A DNA stretch of 64,000 nucleotides from Hyunsoonleella ulvae. GTDB taxonomy: Bacteria > Bacteroidota > Bacteroidia > Flavobacteriales > Flavobacteriaceae. The stretch is taken from assembly GCF_016827605.1 (NCBI RefSeq), contig NZ_JAEPJQ010000005.1, positions 186,001-250,000 on the forward strand, in the 5' to 3' direction. The first letter of the stretch is position 1. The number at the start of each line of letters is the position of its first letter. Positions 26,274 through 34,831 of the stretch are shown piece by piece. Position numbers and translations under genes: made by a program. The notes under the pieces are model-generated. The model did not search any database, was not told where the DNA came from, and saw only the letters and a list, made by a program, of their open reading frames with translations.

Positions 26274-27713
26274 ATGAAATTATTAAATCGATACAACTTG
26301 AATATTTATTATATACTCCTTCTCATAGTTACGTTACAAGCATGCAAAGAAGATGAAATGCAAACGTACCCACCACCAGAAATTGCAGATGTAAACGTAG
26401 CATTTTACCTCACATCTCCGGATGAAGCTAATTTACTGGCTCAAACTACAAATGGTCTATTTCCAATGGTAACCAATAATAATTTTACAATTAATGTAGA
26501 TGAAGGTACCACGTATCAAGAGATGGATGGTTTTGGATATTCATTAACAGGAGGTAGTGCTAAATTAATTAATAACATGTCGTCTTCAGCTAGAGGCAGT
26601 CTTTTAGAGGAGCTTTTTGGGATAGGAGACAACAGTATAGGTATTAGTTACTTAAGAATAAGTATTGGTTCATCAGATTTGGATGAAACAACGTTTAGTT
26701 ATAATGATTTACCTAGCGGTCAAACTGATATTAATCTGGATAATTTCTCTCTAAATCCAGATATGGCAAATTTAATTCCTGTACTAAATGAAATTTTAAC
26801 AATCAACCCTAGCATTAAAATTTTAGCCACACCATGGTCTGCACCTACTTGGATGAAGAGTAATACTGCAACAGTAGGAGGTGAGCTGTTGCCGCAGTAT
26901 TATGGTACCTACGCGAATTATTTTGTGAAGTATGTAGAAGGTATGGCCGCTCAAGGTATCACTATTGATGCTATTACTGTACAAAACGAGCCAGAAAATC
27001 CGTTTAACAACCCGAGTATGGTCATGAGTGCAGAACAGCAAAAAATCTTTATTAGAGACCACTTAGGCCCCTTATTTGCAACAGAAAACATTACAGCTAA
27101 AATCATTCTTTTTGATCATAATCTTGATAATCCAGATTATCCTATTTCAATAATGAATGATGCCTCTGCTAAAACCTATATAGACGGTTCTGCATTTCAC
27201 CTATATGCAGGTCAAATTAGCAATATGTCACTTGTTCATAATGCCCATCCAGATAAAAACCTGTATTTCACAGAGCAGTGGATTCAGGCCCCAGGCGATT
27301 TCTATGAGGATATGCGTTGGCATGTTAGAGAGCTTATGGTGGGGGCACCACGTAACTGGAGTAAAAATGTATTGCAATGGAATCTGGCATCAGACCCTAA
27401 TAACGATCCACATACCGATGGCGGTTGTGAAGAATGTTTGGGCGCTGTTACAATAGATGGCAATTCTATCCAAAGAAACCCTGGGTATTATATTATAGCG
27501 CATGCTTCAAAATTTGTGCCACCAGGTTCAATAAGAATAGAATCTAACGCTTCTTTTGAGTTTCCAAATGTATCATATAAAACACCTGGAAATAACATTG
27601 TAGTCTTAGTTCTAAACAATTCAGACGTACAGAAATCATTAAACATTAACGTAACATCAGAGCCTATAACTGTAACTATACCAGCAGGTTCAGTAGCCAC
27701 GTTTGTTTGGTAA
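26274..27713 (+). CDS. Glycoside hydrolase family 30 lipoprotein
   Basis: The protein has 479 residues with a lipobox (LIVTLQACKED, Cys about 24). The GH30 (alpha/beta)8 domain begins at YQEMDGFGYSLTGGSAKLI. The acid/base is E239 in TVQNEPENP and the nucleophile is E334 in LYFTEQWIQ. A C-terminal beta-domain (about 400-479) ends in the usual GSVATFVW. Family role: retaining hydrolase acting on beta-glucans, glucosylceramide-like or beta-1,6-glucan linkages depending on subfamily. The context (SusC/D and a second GH30) suggests beta-1,6-linked glucan or laminarin side chains, as inference. It should sit on the cell surface or in the periplasm. Confidence 0.92.
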   Translation: MKLLNRYNLNIYYILLLIVTLQACKEDEMQTYPPPEIADVNVAFYLTSPDEANLLAQTTNGLFPMVTNNNFTINVDEGTTYQEMDGFGYSLTGGSAKLINNMSSSARGSLLEELFGIGDNSIGISYLRISIGSSDLDETTFSYNDLPSGQTDINLDNFSLNPDMANLIPVLNEILTINPSIKILATPWSAPTWMKSNTATVGGELLPQYYGTYANYFVKYVEGMAAQGITIDAITVQNEPENPFNNPSMVMSAEQQKIFIRDHLGPLFATENITAKIILFDHNLDNPDYPISIMNDASAKTYIDGSAFHLYAGQISNMSLVHNAHPDKNLYFTEQWIQAPGDFYEDMRWHVRELMVGAPRNWSKNVLQWNLASDPNNDPHTDGGCEECLGAVTIDGNSIQRNPGYYIIAHASKFVPPGSIRIESNASFEFPNVSYKTPGNNIVVLVLNNSDVQKSLNINVTSEPITVTIPAGSVATFVW

Positions 27714-27720
27714 AAAAATA

Positions 27721-29211
27721 ATGGAAATGAATAGAATATTTTTATACGTCCTTTTTATAGCATCCACTTTCTTTGCTTGTAAGCAAGCAAATAATCCTAA
27801 GGATTTTGCTATGAATTATAAAAGCGAGGCTAAAGCAAAACTAAATTTGTTAGGTAATAATGCGCGTGTATTTACTACGGCCGAAAACACAGACAAACGT
27901 TTGTCTCTAGATACCCAAAAAGCATTTACAAAGGCAAAGCAGCCATTAGAAACCGAAGTAGCCATTTTTGTTAATCCAGAAAAAAAATTTCAAGAATTTC
28001 TTGGTATTGGAGGTGCTATCACCGATGCAGCAGCAGAGGTGTTTTCAAAATTAAGTAAAGACAAGCAAGAGGAATTCTTAAACGCTTATTTCTCTGAGGA
28101 AGGTATCAACTATAATATTATAAGAACCAGTATCCACAGTAGCGATTTTGGTTTAGGTAGCCATACTTATATAGAAGAAGGAGATATGGAGCTTAAAACG
28201 TTTTCAATAGCAAAAGACAAGGAAAAGCGTATACCCATGATTAAACGTGCGCAAGCTTTGGTGAGTGATGATTTGGTGTTTTATGCAAGTCCGTGGAGTC
28301 CACCAGCATTTATGAAAACCAATAAGCACATGCTTCAGGGCGGTAAGTTGTTGCCAGAGTACTATCAAGCTTGGGCTAATTATTTCGTAAAGTTTATAGA
28401 GGCCTACGAGGCAGAAGGTATTCCTGTTTGGGGGGTTACAATTCAAAATGAACCTATGGCCACACAGCGTTGGGAATCCTGTATTTATACTGCAGAAGAA
28501 GAGCGGGATTTTTTAAAATACAACTTAGGGCCAACATTTGAAAAAAACGGCTTAGGAGACAAAAACATCGTAGTGTGGGACCATAATAGGGATTTAATTT
28601 CACACAGGGCTAATACCATTTTTGAAGACCCTGAAGCTATGAAATACGCATGGGGAATTGGGTTTCACTGGTATGAAACTTGGACAGGAGGAGATCCTAA
28701 ATACGATAATCTTAAAAACATTAAAGCGTCTTTCCCTTCCAAAAATTTATTGTTCACAGAAGGATGTCAAGAAAAATTTGATGCTACACAGTACGAGCGT
28801 TGGTCTAACGCAGAGCGTTATGGCAATTCTATGATTAACGACTTTAACAGTGGTACTGTTGGTTGGACCGATTGGAATATTTTATTAAATGAAAATGGTG
28901 GACCAAATCATGTTCAGAACTTCTGTTTTGCGCCTATACATGCAGATACAAAAACCAATACGCTTATATATACACCTACCTATTACTACATAGGACACTT
29001 TTCAAAATTTATAAAACCTAAAGCAAAACGTATCAGTACGACAATGAGTAGAAGTACGATTGAAAGTACCTCGTTTCAAAACCCAAATGGAGAGATGGTT
29101 ACTGTAGTAATGAATAAAACAGATCATCCTATTGATTATAAATTAATAGTAAGCGATTATCAAATCGATTATAAAATAATGCCCCATGCAATGCAAACAA
29201 TAATTTATTAA
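27721..29211 (+). CDS. Glycoside hydrolase family 30 lipoprotein, second copy
   Basis: The protein has 496 residues from ATG 27721, 7 nt after the previous stop. A TTG at 27703 would overlap that stop, and a second ATG at 27727 is possible. The lipobox is IASTFFACKQA. The catalytic domain opens FLGIGGAITDAAAEVF, with acid/base E244 (TIQNEPMATQRWESC) and nucleophile E347 (LLFTEGCQE). It is clearly diverged from the upstream GH30: its motifs are those of the classical glucosylceramidase/beta-1,6-glucanase-like branch, including the WESC segment. Two different GH30s in one operon suggest action on different parts of one glucan. Confidence 0.92.
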   Translation: MEMNRIFLYVLFIASTFFACKQANNPKDFAMNYKSEAKAKLNLLGNNARVFTTAENTDKRLSLDTQKAFTKAKQPLETEVAIFVNPEKKFQEFLGIGGAITDAAAEVFSKLSKDKQEEFLNAYFSEEGINYNIIRTSIHSSDFGLGSHTYIEEGDMELKTFSIAKDKEKRIPMIKRAQALVSDDLVFYASPWSPPAFMKTNKHMLQGGKLLPEYYQAWANYFVKFIEAYEAEGIPVWGVTIQNEPMATQRWESCIYTAEEERDFLKYNLGPTFEKNGLGDKNIVVWDHNRDLISHRANTIFEDPEAMKYAWGIGFHWYETWTGGDPKYDNLKNIKASFPSKNLLFTEGCQEKFDATQYERWSNAERYGNSMINDFNSGTVGWTDWNILLNENGGPNHVQNFCFAPIHADTKTNTLIYTPTYYYIGHFSKFIKPKAKRISTTMSRSTIESTSFQNPNGEMVTVVMNKTDHPIDYKLIVSDYQIDYKIMPHAMQTIIY

Positions 29212-29227
29212 CTAAAATTTTAAGACA

Positions 29228-30208
29228 ATGAAAAACAATTACATTTTAAGCTTTGCTGTAGCGATGCTTATATCAGTACAAGCATTTGCACAAGTAGATG
29301 TAACTATTAGAGTAGACATGGCAGGACAGTCTGTAAGCGCTAATGGCGTACATGTGGTGGGTACAATTAACGGTTGGACTCCAGACGCTACAATGTTAAC
29401 TCAAGAAGGAGCAACAAGTATTTATGCTGTAACTATTCAGTTAAATCAAGGATGGCATCGGTACAAATTCTTAAATGGAAATGCATGGGGTACAGAGGAG
29501 CAAGCAGGGTATCCCTGCGCACCGTCAAACGGAGACAGATTCTTGTATATCAATAATTCAGGAGCGGCTGTAGTTTTAGAACCTGTACCTTTTAATGGTT
29601 GTAATGCTTCAGGAACAAGTTTTGAGGTAACTTTAAATGTAGACATGTCTAGTGAAGGTACCATTGCACCAGGTAATGTACATGTAGCGGGCTGGTTAAC
29701 CGATTGGAATGCCGAAGTATTATCACTACCAAATGTTTCAGGAGATATACATAGTGGTATTTTAAGGCTTCCTACACCATCAGATTATCCTATCGAATTG
29801 GAATATAAGTATTTAAGTGCTTCGGGTTGGGGTAATGATGAAACACCAGGGCCAGAAGCTACCTGTGCTACAGTTACTGGTACAAATAGGCTAGTTACCG
29901 TTAATAGCTCCGGCGAGCATCTTCTAGATGTGTTTAATGCCTGTAATTATTCCACGTTAAGTACAGAGGTTTTTGATGCCAACGCATTAAATCTATTGTA
30001 TAGTCAATCAGATAGAACAGTGAAAATTTTAAATGATGGTTTTATTGATAGCGCATCACAGATTCAAGTGTTTGACGTAACAGGTAAATCCATCAAAACT
30101 CTAAATCATAATACAGTTATTGATTTTCAAAACCATACTAACGGTCTCTATTTCGTGAGAATTACCAGTGGAGATAAACAAGCAGTAAAAAAAGTAATGG
30201 TGTACTAG
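29228..30208 (+). CDS. Secreted carbohydrate-binding T9SS protein with two starch-binding-like modules
   Basis: The protein has 326 residues with a signal peptide (1-21). Two related E-set/CBM-like modules (about 22-125 and 130-240) share V-x-L/I-x-VDM near their starts and V-HVxGxxxxWxxxxxxL. Each also has a Cys-bearing loop (AGYPCAPSNGDR and PEATCATVTGTNR). A T9SS type A tail covers the last ~70 residues (IQVFDVTGKSIKTL, ending KKVMVY). It closes the polysaccharide operon, 16 nt after the second GH30. Role inferred: released or surface-attached glycan binding. Confidence 0.85.
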   Translation: MKNNYILSFAVAMLISVQAFAQVDVTIRVDMAGQSVSANGVHVVGTINGWTPDATMLTQEGATSIYAVTIQLNQGWHRYKFLNGNAWGTEEQAGYPCAPSNGDRFLYINNSGAAVVLEPVPFNGCNASGTSFEVTLNVDMSSEGTIAPGNVHVAGWLTDWNAEVLSLPNVSGDIHSGILRLPTPSDYPIELEYKYLSASGWGNDETPGPEATCATVTGTNRLVTVNSSGEHLLDVFNACNYSTLSTEVFDANALNLLYSQSDRTVKILNDGFIDSASQIQVFDVTGKSIKTLNHNTVIDFQNHTNGLYFVRITSGDKQAVKKVMVY

Positions 30209-30240
30209 TAAAATAAATCACGTTGAACTGTTATTAGCTA

Positions 30241-30279
30241 ACACGTTTCATATCATTATGATGTGGAGCGTGTTTTTTT
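30241..30279 (+). terminator. Terminator of the polysaccharide utilisation operon
   Basis: ACACGTTTCATATCA pairs over 15 positions (with G-U pairs) with TGATGTGGAGCGTGT, loop TTA, followed by seven T. It lies 33 nt after the last stop of the operon. Confidence 0.85.
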
Positions 30280-30456
30280 ATAAACTATTATTAGATATCA
30301 TCAATTTTAGTAGTGCATCATATTTCATCAAAAAAAATATTATTTGAGCTAAGTATAAAGGCGATAAAATATAAATTTATATTATATAAATCATAAAAAA
30401 TATAAATAATAATATATGATTTTTGTTTCGTAATTTTAATAAAAAATTAAACAGTT

Positions 30457-31236
30457 ATGAAAGCAAAAATCATATTATTAATTCCATCACTTCTACTTTT
30501 TACAAGTTGTGCGGTAATTAGACCTGGAGAGGCAGGGGTAAAACAAACATTAGGTAAATTATCTAACGAAGTTGTCACGCAGGGTACTATATTCTACAAT
30601 CCTTTTAACAGTAAGGTAATAAAAGAGTCTACCCAAACTAACAACATAAAACTTATCTTAAATCTACCAAGTAAAGAAGGCCTTAGTGTAAAATCTGAAA
30701 TTTCAATTCTTTATCGTTTAGAACAAGAAAAAATCCCATCAGTTTTAGAAAACCTAGGACGTGATTATGAATCTATCATAACGAGTGTATTCAGATCAGC
30801 TTCATCAGATGTTTGTGCCCAATTTTTTGCAAAAGATATGCATTCAGGGATGCGAGCTAATATTGAAGAAGAAATCAAGCAAAAAATGATGATAAACTTA
30901 GAAAAACAAGCAGATGGGATAGAACTTATAGCCGTATTGATGAAAAGTATCCAGCTACCCAGTGGGTTGGCAAGTTCAATTGAGCGCAAACTACAAGCAG
31001 AACAAGATGCAATGCGCATGGAATTTGTAATCCAACAGGAAAAGTTAGAAGCTGAACGAAAAATAATTAATGCCAAAGGCGAAAGAGATGCCCAAAAGAT
31101 TTTATCAGAAGGCTTAACACAAGAGATAATAAAAATACGAAGCATTGAAGCCTTTAATAAATTATCTAACTCTCCCAACAGTAAAATTATTATTACCGAT
31201 GGTAAAACACCATTTTTAATTGAAACTGATGAATAA
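30457..31236 (+). CDS. SPFH/prohibitin-like lipoprotein
   Basis: The protein has 259 residues. The lipobox LLLFTSCAV (Cys about 19) is followed by the band-7 opening VIRPGEAGVKQTLGKL, the SPFH domain (about 25-175) and a long charged coiled coil (about 175-225, EKLEAERKIINAKGERDAQK) ending near SKIIITDGKTPF. Family knowledge: prohibitin-like proteins form large membrane rings that scaffold membrane domains and proteases. A lipid anchor in place of an N-terminal helix is a variant found in Bacteroidota. The next gene follows 28 nt later and is probably co-transcribed. Confidence 0.85.
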   Translation: MKAKIILLIPSLLLFTSCAVIRPGEAGVKQTLGKLSNEVVTQGTIFYNPFNSKVIKESTQTNNIKLILNLPSKEGLSVKSEISILYRLEQEKIPSVLENLGRDYESIITSVFRSASSDVCAQFFAKDMHSGMRANIEEEIKQKMMINLEKQADGIELIAVLMKSIQLPSGLASSIERKLQAEQDAMRMEFVIQQEKLEAERKIINAKGERDAQKILSEGLTQEIIKIRSIEAFNKLSNSPNSKIIITDGKTPFLIETDE

Positions 31237-31264
31237 TAGGTTAAACCTTTAAATTAAATAAGTT

Positions 31265-31495
31265 ATGAAATTAATAGAAAAAGCACTAGAATTTGAAAAA
31301 AGAAGTATGGCACGAATGACTACTAGCGATAGAGTGTTAGCATCACGAGAAGCTAAAGCCATAGTGTTGGCCATCAATAATATTTACAAGAAAACAAAAG
31401 ATCCAAAACTAATGGATATTATGAAATTGGTAACAATAAAAAAACGTAAAATAGATAAACGTCTTAAAGGATTTTCTCTTAGCGCAGCAGTTTAG
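31265..31495 (+). CDS. Small basic helical protein of unknown function
   Basis: The 76-residue protein is rich in Lys/Arg and predicted all-helical (MKLIEKALEFEKRSMARMTT, KKRKIDKRLKGFSLSAAV). There is no signal peptide. It follows the SPFH gene by 28 nt and is closed by a strong terminator, so it is a genuine operon member rather than a chance frame. I do not recognise the family. Confidence 0.65.
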   Translation: MKLIEKALEFEKRSMARMTTSDRVLASREAKAIVLAINNIYKKTKDPKLMDIMKLVTIKKRKIDKRLKGFSLSAAV

Positions 31496-31527
31496 AGAAT
31501 AGTGTTAGTTAAATAGTTTAGTTGGTT

Positions 31528-31567
31528 AAGCCGAACAACCTTAATAAAAAAGTTGTTCGGCTTTTTT
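31528..31567. terminator. Bidirectional terminator
   Basis: AAGCCGAACAAC pairs perfectly with GTTGTTCGGCTT (31528-31563), followed by a T-run on the plus strand. It separates the SPFH operon from the convergent calpain-like gene. Confidence 0.9.
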
Positions 31568-31587
31568 GGGTAGACTAATAGCTTTTA

Positions 31588-32898
31588 TTACTTAGCCACT
31601 CCTATTCCTGCAAAAAGTGTTTTAAAGGAATTGGCCTCAAGTGCAAAAACACCATCATTACCAATAGTATTTATAGGGCGCCAAAAGCTTTCATCAAAAA
31701 ATGAAATTAAGCCTTGGTAAGTGTTAAGTCCAGCAGGTTCTGTAACTCCCCAGGGGTTACGCAATACTATATACTTTTTACGGTTTTTATAAGCCCAGCC
31801 CAATACTGCATAACAATGGCTACCAACAACATTTGTACCCGTGTAGCTTTTGTCCGAAGATCCATAGGTCCATGCGGTCATAGGATGAATCGTTTTTCTA
31901 GACATAGAGTTTGCTCTTACAATAGAATACAATTCACTTCCTGTTCTACTGTTGGTATTATAATAATGAGGGGTTTTATTATTTAGCTGCGCTGTAGCTT
32001 TCACGCAATTTCCCCATGCAGTTTTGGTAATATCCGGCTTATCAGAATTGGTTTTTGTAACCCACTTAGCAAAAGCTTTTTCGTATAGTGCAGGGTAAAT
32101 CTCATTATTATCGTTAGAGCGACAATAAATCCAATTACTATTAGAAGTATTAACTACGGTTTTATCAGTAACCTCCACAAGTTTGGTTGGGGCATCCTTA
32201 CCACCTCCTTTAGAGTAAAACTTAATAGCATTAACCCTATCGGTTTCGCCAGTAGCGGTAGCTCTATTTCTGTGTACAATCCTGTAAGGATCAGCCCAAG
32301 CCACAGCATTTAAAGCAGCTATAAAGTAGCAGTTCGCCACAGCTCCTTGAATTGGGTCTGAATACTCTACCACATCATTAAAAAAATCGCCCTTATCTAC
32401 CCAAACACCATTTTGCGGCGTCCAATCTTTTTTAGAAGATCCAGATTTGTTAAGTACAATAGAAGCTAAAGCCTCACTTAACACTGATTTGGATAATGTA
32501 CGGTTTATATTGGGAATATCTAATTTAAGCTCTAAAGTATCTTTATTAATAAGTCCAGATTTTATTTTTACATCACTAAGCTTTTTAATGCCAAGTTTTT
32601 CTAATTCACTTAGTTTTTTAAGTCTGGAAATATCTGGAGTTTCGGCATCCTCAAGAGTTCTAATTTTAATTTCTGATGCCTTTAATGGTTCAGGCATATT
32701 ATCCTTGTTTAATTTTAATCCAGCATAAATTGGCGAATTAAATTTCATATCAAAAAGTTCACTATAATCTGTTTCCAGAGTGTCTTCCATAATTTTGATT
32801 GAATTTTTCTTACTCCAATCAATTTTTCTTCCGAGTAGTGTTTCGGTTAAAGCATAGGGATTTATAGCGCCTATGCTAAGTTTTGGTGCTTTGTCCAT
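31588..32898 (-). CDS. Calpain-like (C2 family) cysteine protease
   Basis: The protein has 436 residues. Residues 1-150 form a charged, mainly helical region of unknown type. The C-terminal ~280 residues are a calpain catalytic core. Calpains have QGxxGDCWF; here it is IQGAVANCYFIAAL with C190. The His is H361 (VGSHCYAVLGW) and the Asn is N381 (VLRNPWG). The triad is complete, so activity is expected. There is no signal peptide, so it should be cytoplasmic unless exported by another route. A GGGTAT box lies 96 nt upstream. Bacterial calpains are uncommon, and some serve as effectors in signalling or defence, but no partner regulator is adjacent here. Confidence 0.85.
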   Translation of the reverse strand: MDKAPKLSIGAINPYALTETLLGRKIDWSKKNSIKIMEDTLETDYSELFDMKFNSPIYAGLKLNKDNMPEPLKASEIKIRTLEDAETPDISRLKKLSELEKLGIKKLSDVKIKSGLINKDTLELKLDIPNINRTLSKSVLSEALASIVLNKSGSSKKDWTPQNGVWVDKGDFFNDVVEYSDPIQGAVANCYFIAALNAVAWADPYRIVHRNRATATGETDRVNAIKFYSKGGGKDAPTKLVEVTDKTVVNTSNSNWIYCRSNDNNEIYPALYEKAFAKWVTKTNSDKPDITKTAWGNCVKATAQLNNKTPHYYNTNSRTGSELYSIVRANSMSRKTIHPMTAWTYGSSDKSYTGTNVVGSHCYAVLGWAYKNRKKYIVLRNPWGVTEPAGLNTYQGLISFFDESFWRPINTIGNDGVFALEANSFKTLFAGIGVAK

Positions 32899-33267
32899 AA
32901 TTTAATTTAATAATAAGGTTAATAATTTGTAGTTAAAATTATACGAAAAAAGTAGTCTGTAAAAGAGGAAAAATAATATTTATAATAGGGGATATACCCC
33001 ATTTGAAAGACAGGGAAAAATCTATAGCAGTACATCTTAAGCACATTTAGTATTAGATTTCGAATAAAAACTAAAGTATCCTCTAATGCTTGATAATACC
33101 TACAGCAAACCTGAACTCATTAAGTCTTGACCCACAATATGTGAGATACATTTCAACCTCCCTTTTAACGAAGAAATAGCATAGTTTTTATTAATTAACC
33201 AGTATTGGGTATGTCGTGGTTTTAACTAAAACCATAACATGTCACTCAATAACAAAACCATTTAATT
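32899..33267. other. Divergent intergenic region between the calpain-like and OMP genes
   Basis: No gene is seen. It holds two related G-rich boxes: the palindrome GGGGATATACCCC (32988-33000) on the calpain side and CCAGTATTGGGTATGT (33199-33214) 53 nt before the ATG at 33268. Confidence 0.6.
33199..33214 (+). promoter_or_regulatory. GGGTAT box, copy identical to 62374-62389
   Basis: CCAGTATTGGGTATGT is identical over 16 bases to the box upstream of the 62448 gene and lies at a similar distance from the start codon (53 against 58 nt). Confidence 0.55.
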
Positions 33268-34185
33268 ATGAAAAAAAGTATCATTTTATTTCTTTTTTCT
33301 ACAAGTTTATTTTCACAGAATCCTTCGTCTGTTCCAACAAATGCTCCCAATCAATTTCATATTGATTTTGTGGGAACTGCAAATTTACAACAGAACATAA
33401 ATGAAGCAAACGAAGGTGTACAGGGTTCGGCTGGATTGGGAGTGATTTTTGAAAGGTATTTTTTAAAACGAACAAATAATGGAGTTTTAAAAGATGAGTC
33501 TAAAAATAAATTTATAGAAAGTATCGATATGGAGGCATATATTAATGTAGCATCTAGTATTGATTCCCTAAGAGCAGATGTAGAATCTGATGGAATCACA
33601 AATCAAAGGCTATTTGGTACATATTTGCTTAATCCTGTAAGTCCTAAACAATCTATCTTCATTAATACTAACATCTTTTTTAATCCAGAGATTGCCTGGG
33701 AAAAGGGGAGTTGGTTTACAAAAGTATTTAGTGGCGCTAATGTTAGAATTAATGCTTCAAATGTACTTTGGAATTATAGTGATGGCGTAGACACTAACTT
33801 TAGTAGAAATGCTGGTGCAATAAGTTTTAGATTTGGTTTATTTCATGAGTTTTTGCCTAATGATAAAATAAGAGATGACAAAAACAAACGAAAATTTAGT
33901 GTGAGCTTAGGTTTGCACTATGGGTCACGACATATAAGGGGGGATATTTCATCTTCCAGAAATGATACTACCAGAGAATTGTTCTTAGGAACAAAAGATT
34001 TAAATTTTAGTGGATTGGAACCCTCATTTGGTTTTCGTTTAAATAACATAATTGCAGAGTTTACAATGCCGTTTTTGCTTGGTTCTTCAAAAACATCAAT
34101 AGATGGTTTAACCGATACACAATTTCAATTCTCAATTAGATTTGTTGGAGGCTTCAGCTTAAAAGTAAATGGAAATGACAGTTAG
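33268..34185 (+). CDS. Probable outer-membrane beta-barrel protein
   Basis: The protein has 305 residues with a signal peptide (1-16, ending SLFSQ). The mature part alternates polar and hydrophobic residues with many aromatic strand ends (KFSVSLGLHYGSRHIRGDIS, FQFSIRFVGGFSLKV), as in a small outer-membrane barrel. No catalytic motif or family is recognised. It stands alone, with a GGGTAT box upstream that matches the box of the protease operon at 62448-63786. Confidence 0.6.
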   Translation: MKKSIILFLFSTSLFSQNPSSVPTNAPNQFHIDFVGTANLQQNINEANEGVQGSAGLGVIFERYFLKRTNNGVLKDESKNKFIESIDMEAYINVASSIDSLRADVESDGITNQRLFGTYLLNPVSPKQSIFINTNIFFNPEIAWEKGSWFTKVFSGANVRINASNVLWNYSDGVDTNFSRNAGAISFRFGLFHEFLPNDKIRDDKNKRKFSVSLGLHYGSRHIRGDISSSRNDTTRELFLGTKDLNFSGLEPSFGFRLNNIIAEFTMPFLLGSSKTSIDGLTDTQFQFSIRFVGGFSLKVNGNDS

Positions 34186-34448
34186 ATAAATAAAATTTAG
34201 TTAACTATTATCTTTAATTTAAGTGTTTTAAATAGAAGGTTTTATTATATCAGAATATTTTATAGGTGTTAATTACTGGTTCCCGTAAATCTTTGTTTAT
34301 CAATAGTTATATTTTTACTGTGAGTGTTTAAAATTAAGTTCTCCCTTTTAATTTCTTTGATATTTACACTCTACAGGAATGTACTCATGTAGGTATTTCA
34401 AATAGCATCATTTTAAATTTATTTTATGGTATTCTAAAATTAGTTCAA

Positions 34449-34715
34449 ATGGGAAACAAGGAAACAAAGATTGGACCTTTCCAAGGTATTTTTGGGGTTT
34501 TTGGTTTTTTAACAGGAGCAATTATAGGTTCCGAAAACGGAGATTGGCTTGTAGCTTTAATAGTTGGAGCTATTGGTGCAGCCATAGGAGCCGCAATTGG
34601 TTCAGCTACAGATTGGGCAGTTAAAGTAATAGGTGCAATTATTCTTTTACTTATAAATTCTTTTACAAGAAGACTGATTGTGGATTTAATCTGCGCAATT
34701 CTAGGAATAAATTAG
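34449..34715 (+). CDS. Glycine-zipper membrane protein
   Basis: The 88-residue protein has two or three hydrophobic segments dominated by GxxxG/AxxxG spacing (FGFLTGAIIGS, IVGAIGAAIGAAIGS), followed by a hydrophobic C-terminus with an RR pair. Such glycine zippers pack tightly in membranes and occur in channel-like, toxin or envelope-stability proteins. There is no lipobox or cleavable signal. It is monocistronic, between an OMP-like gene and a bidirectional terminator. The function is unknown. Confidence 0.6.
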   Translation: MGNKETKIGPFQGIFGVFGFLTGAIIGSENGDWLVALIVGAIGAAIGAAIGSATDWAVKVIGAIILLLINSFTRRLIVDLICAILGIN

Positions 34716-34769
34716 TAATAATACCCAACAGCCAAGTATTTATATTTTTTACACCAAAGATAAAAACAT

Positions 34770-34804
34770 AAAAGGGCGTCTTAACATTTTAAGACACCCT
34801 TTAA
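34770..34804. terminator. Bidirectional terminator
   Basis: AAAGGGCGTCTTAA pairs with TTAAGACACCCTTT (one mismatch), flanked by A- and T-rich DNA. It lies between the convergent genes 34449-34715 and 34832-36706. Confidence 0.8.
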
Positions 34805-34831
34805 AATTTAATATGTAGGCACTATAAAGTT

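Noticed and set aside
30765-31178. 137-codon antisense frame opposite the SPFH gene
   Set aside because: It mirrors the coding strand of a clear family member and has no start context of its own.
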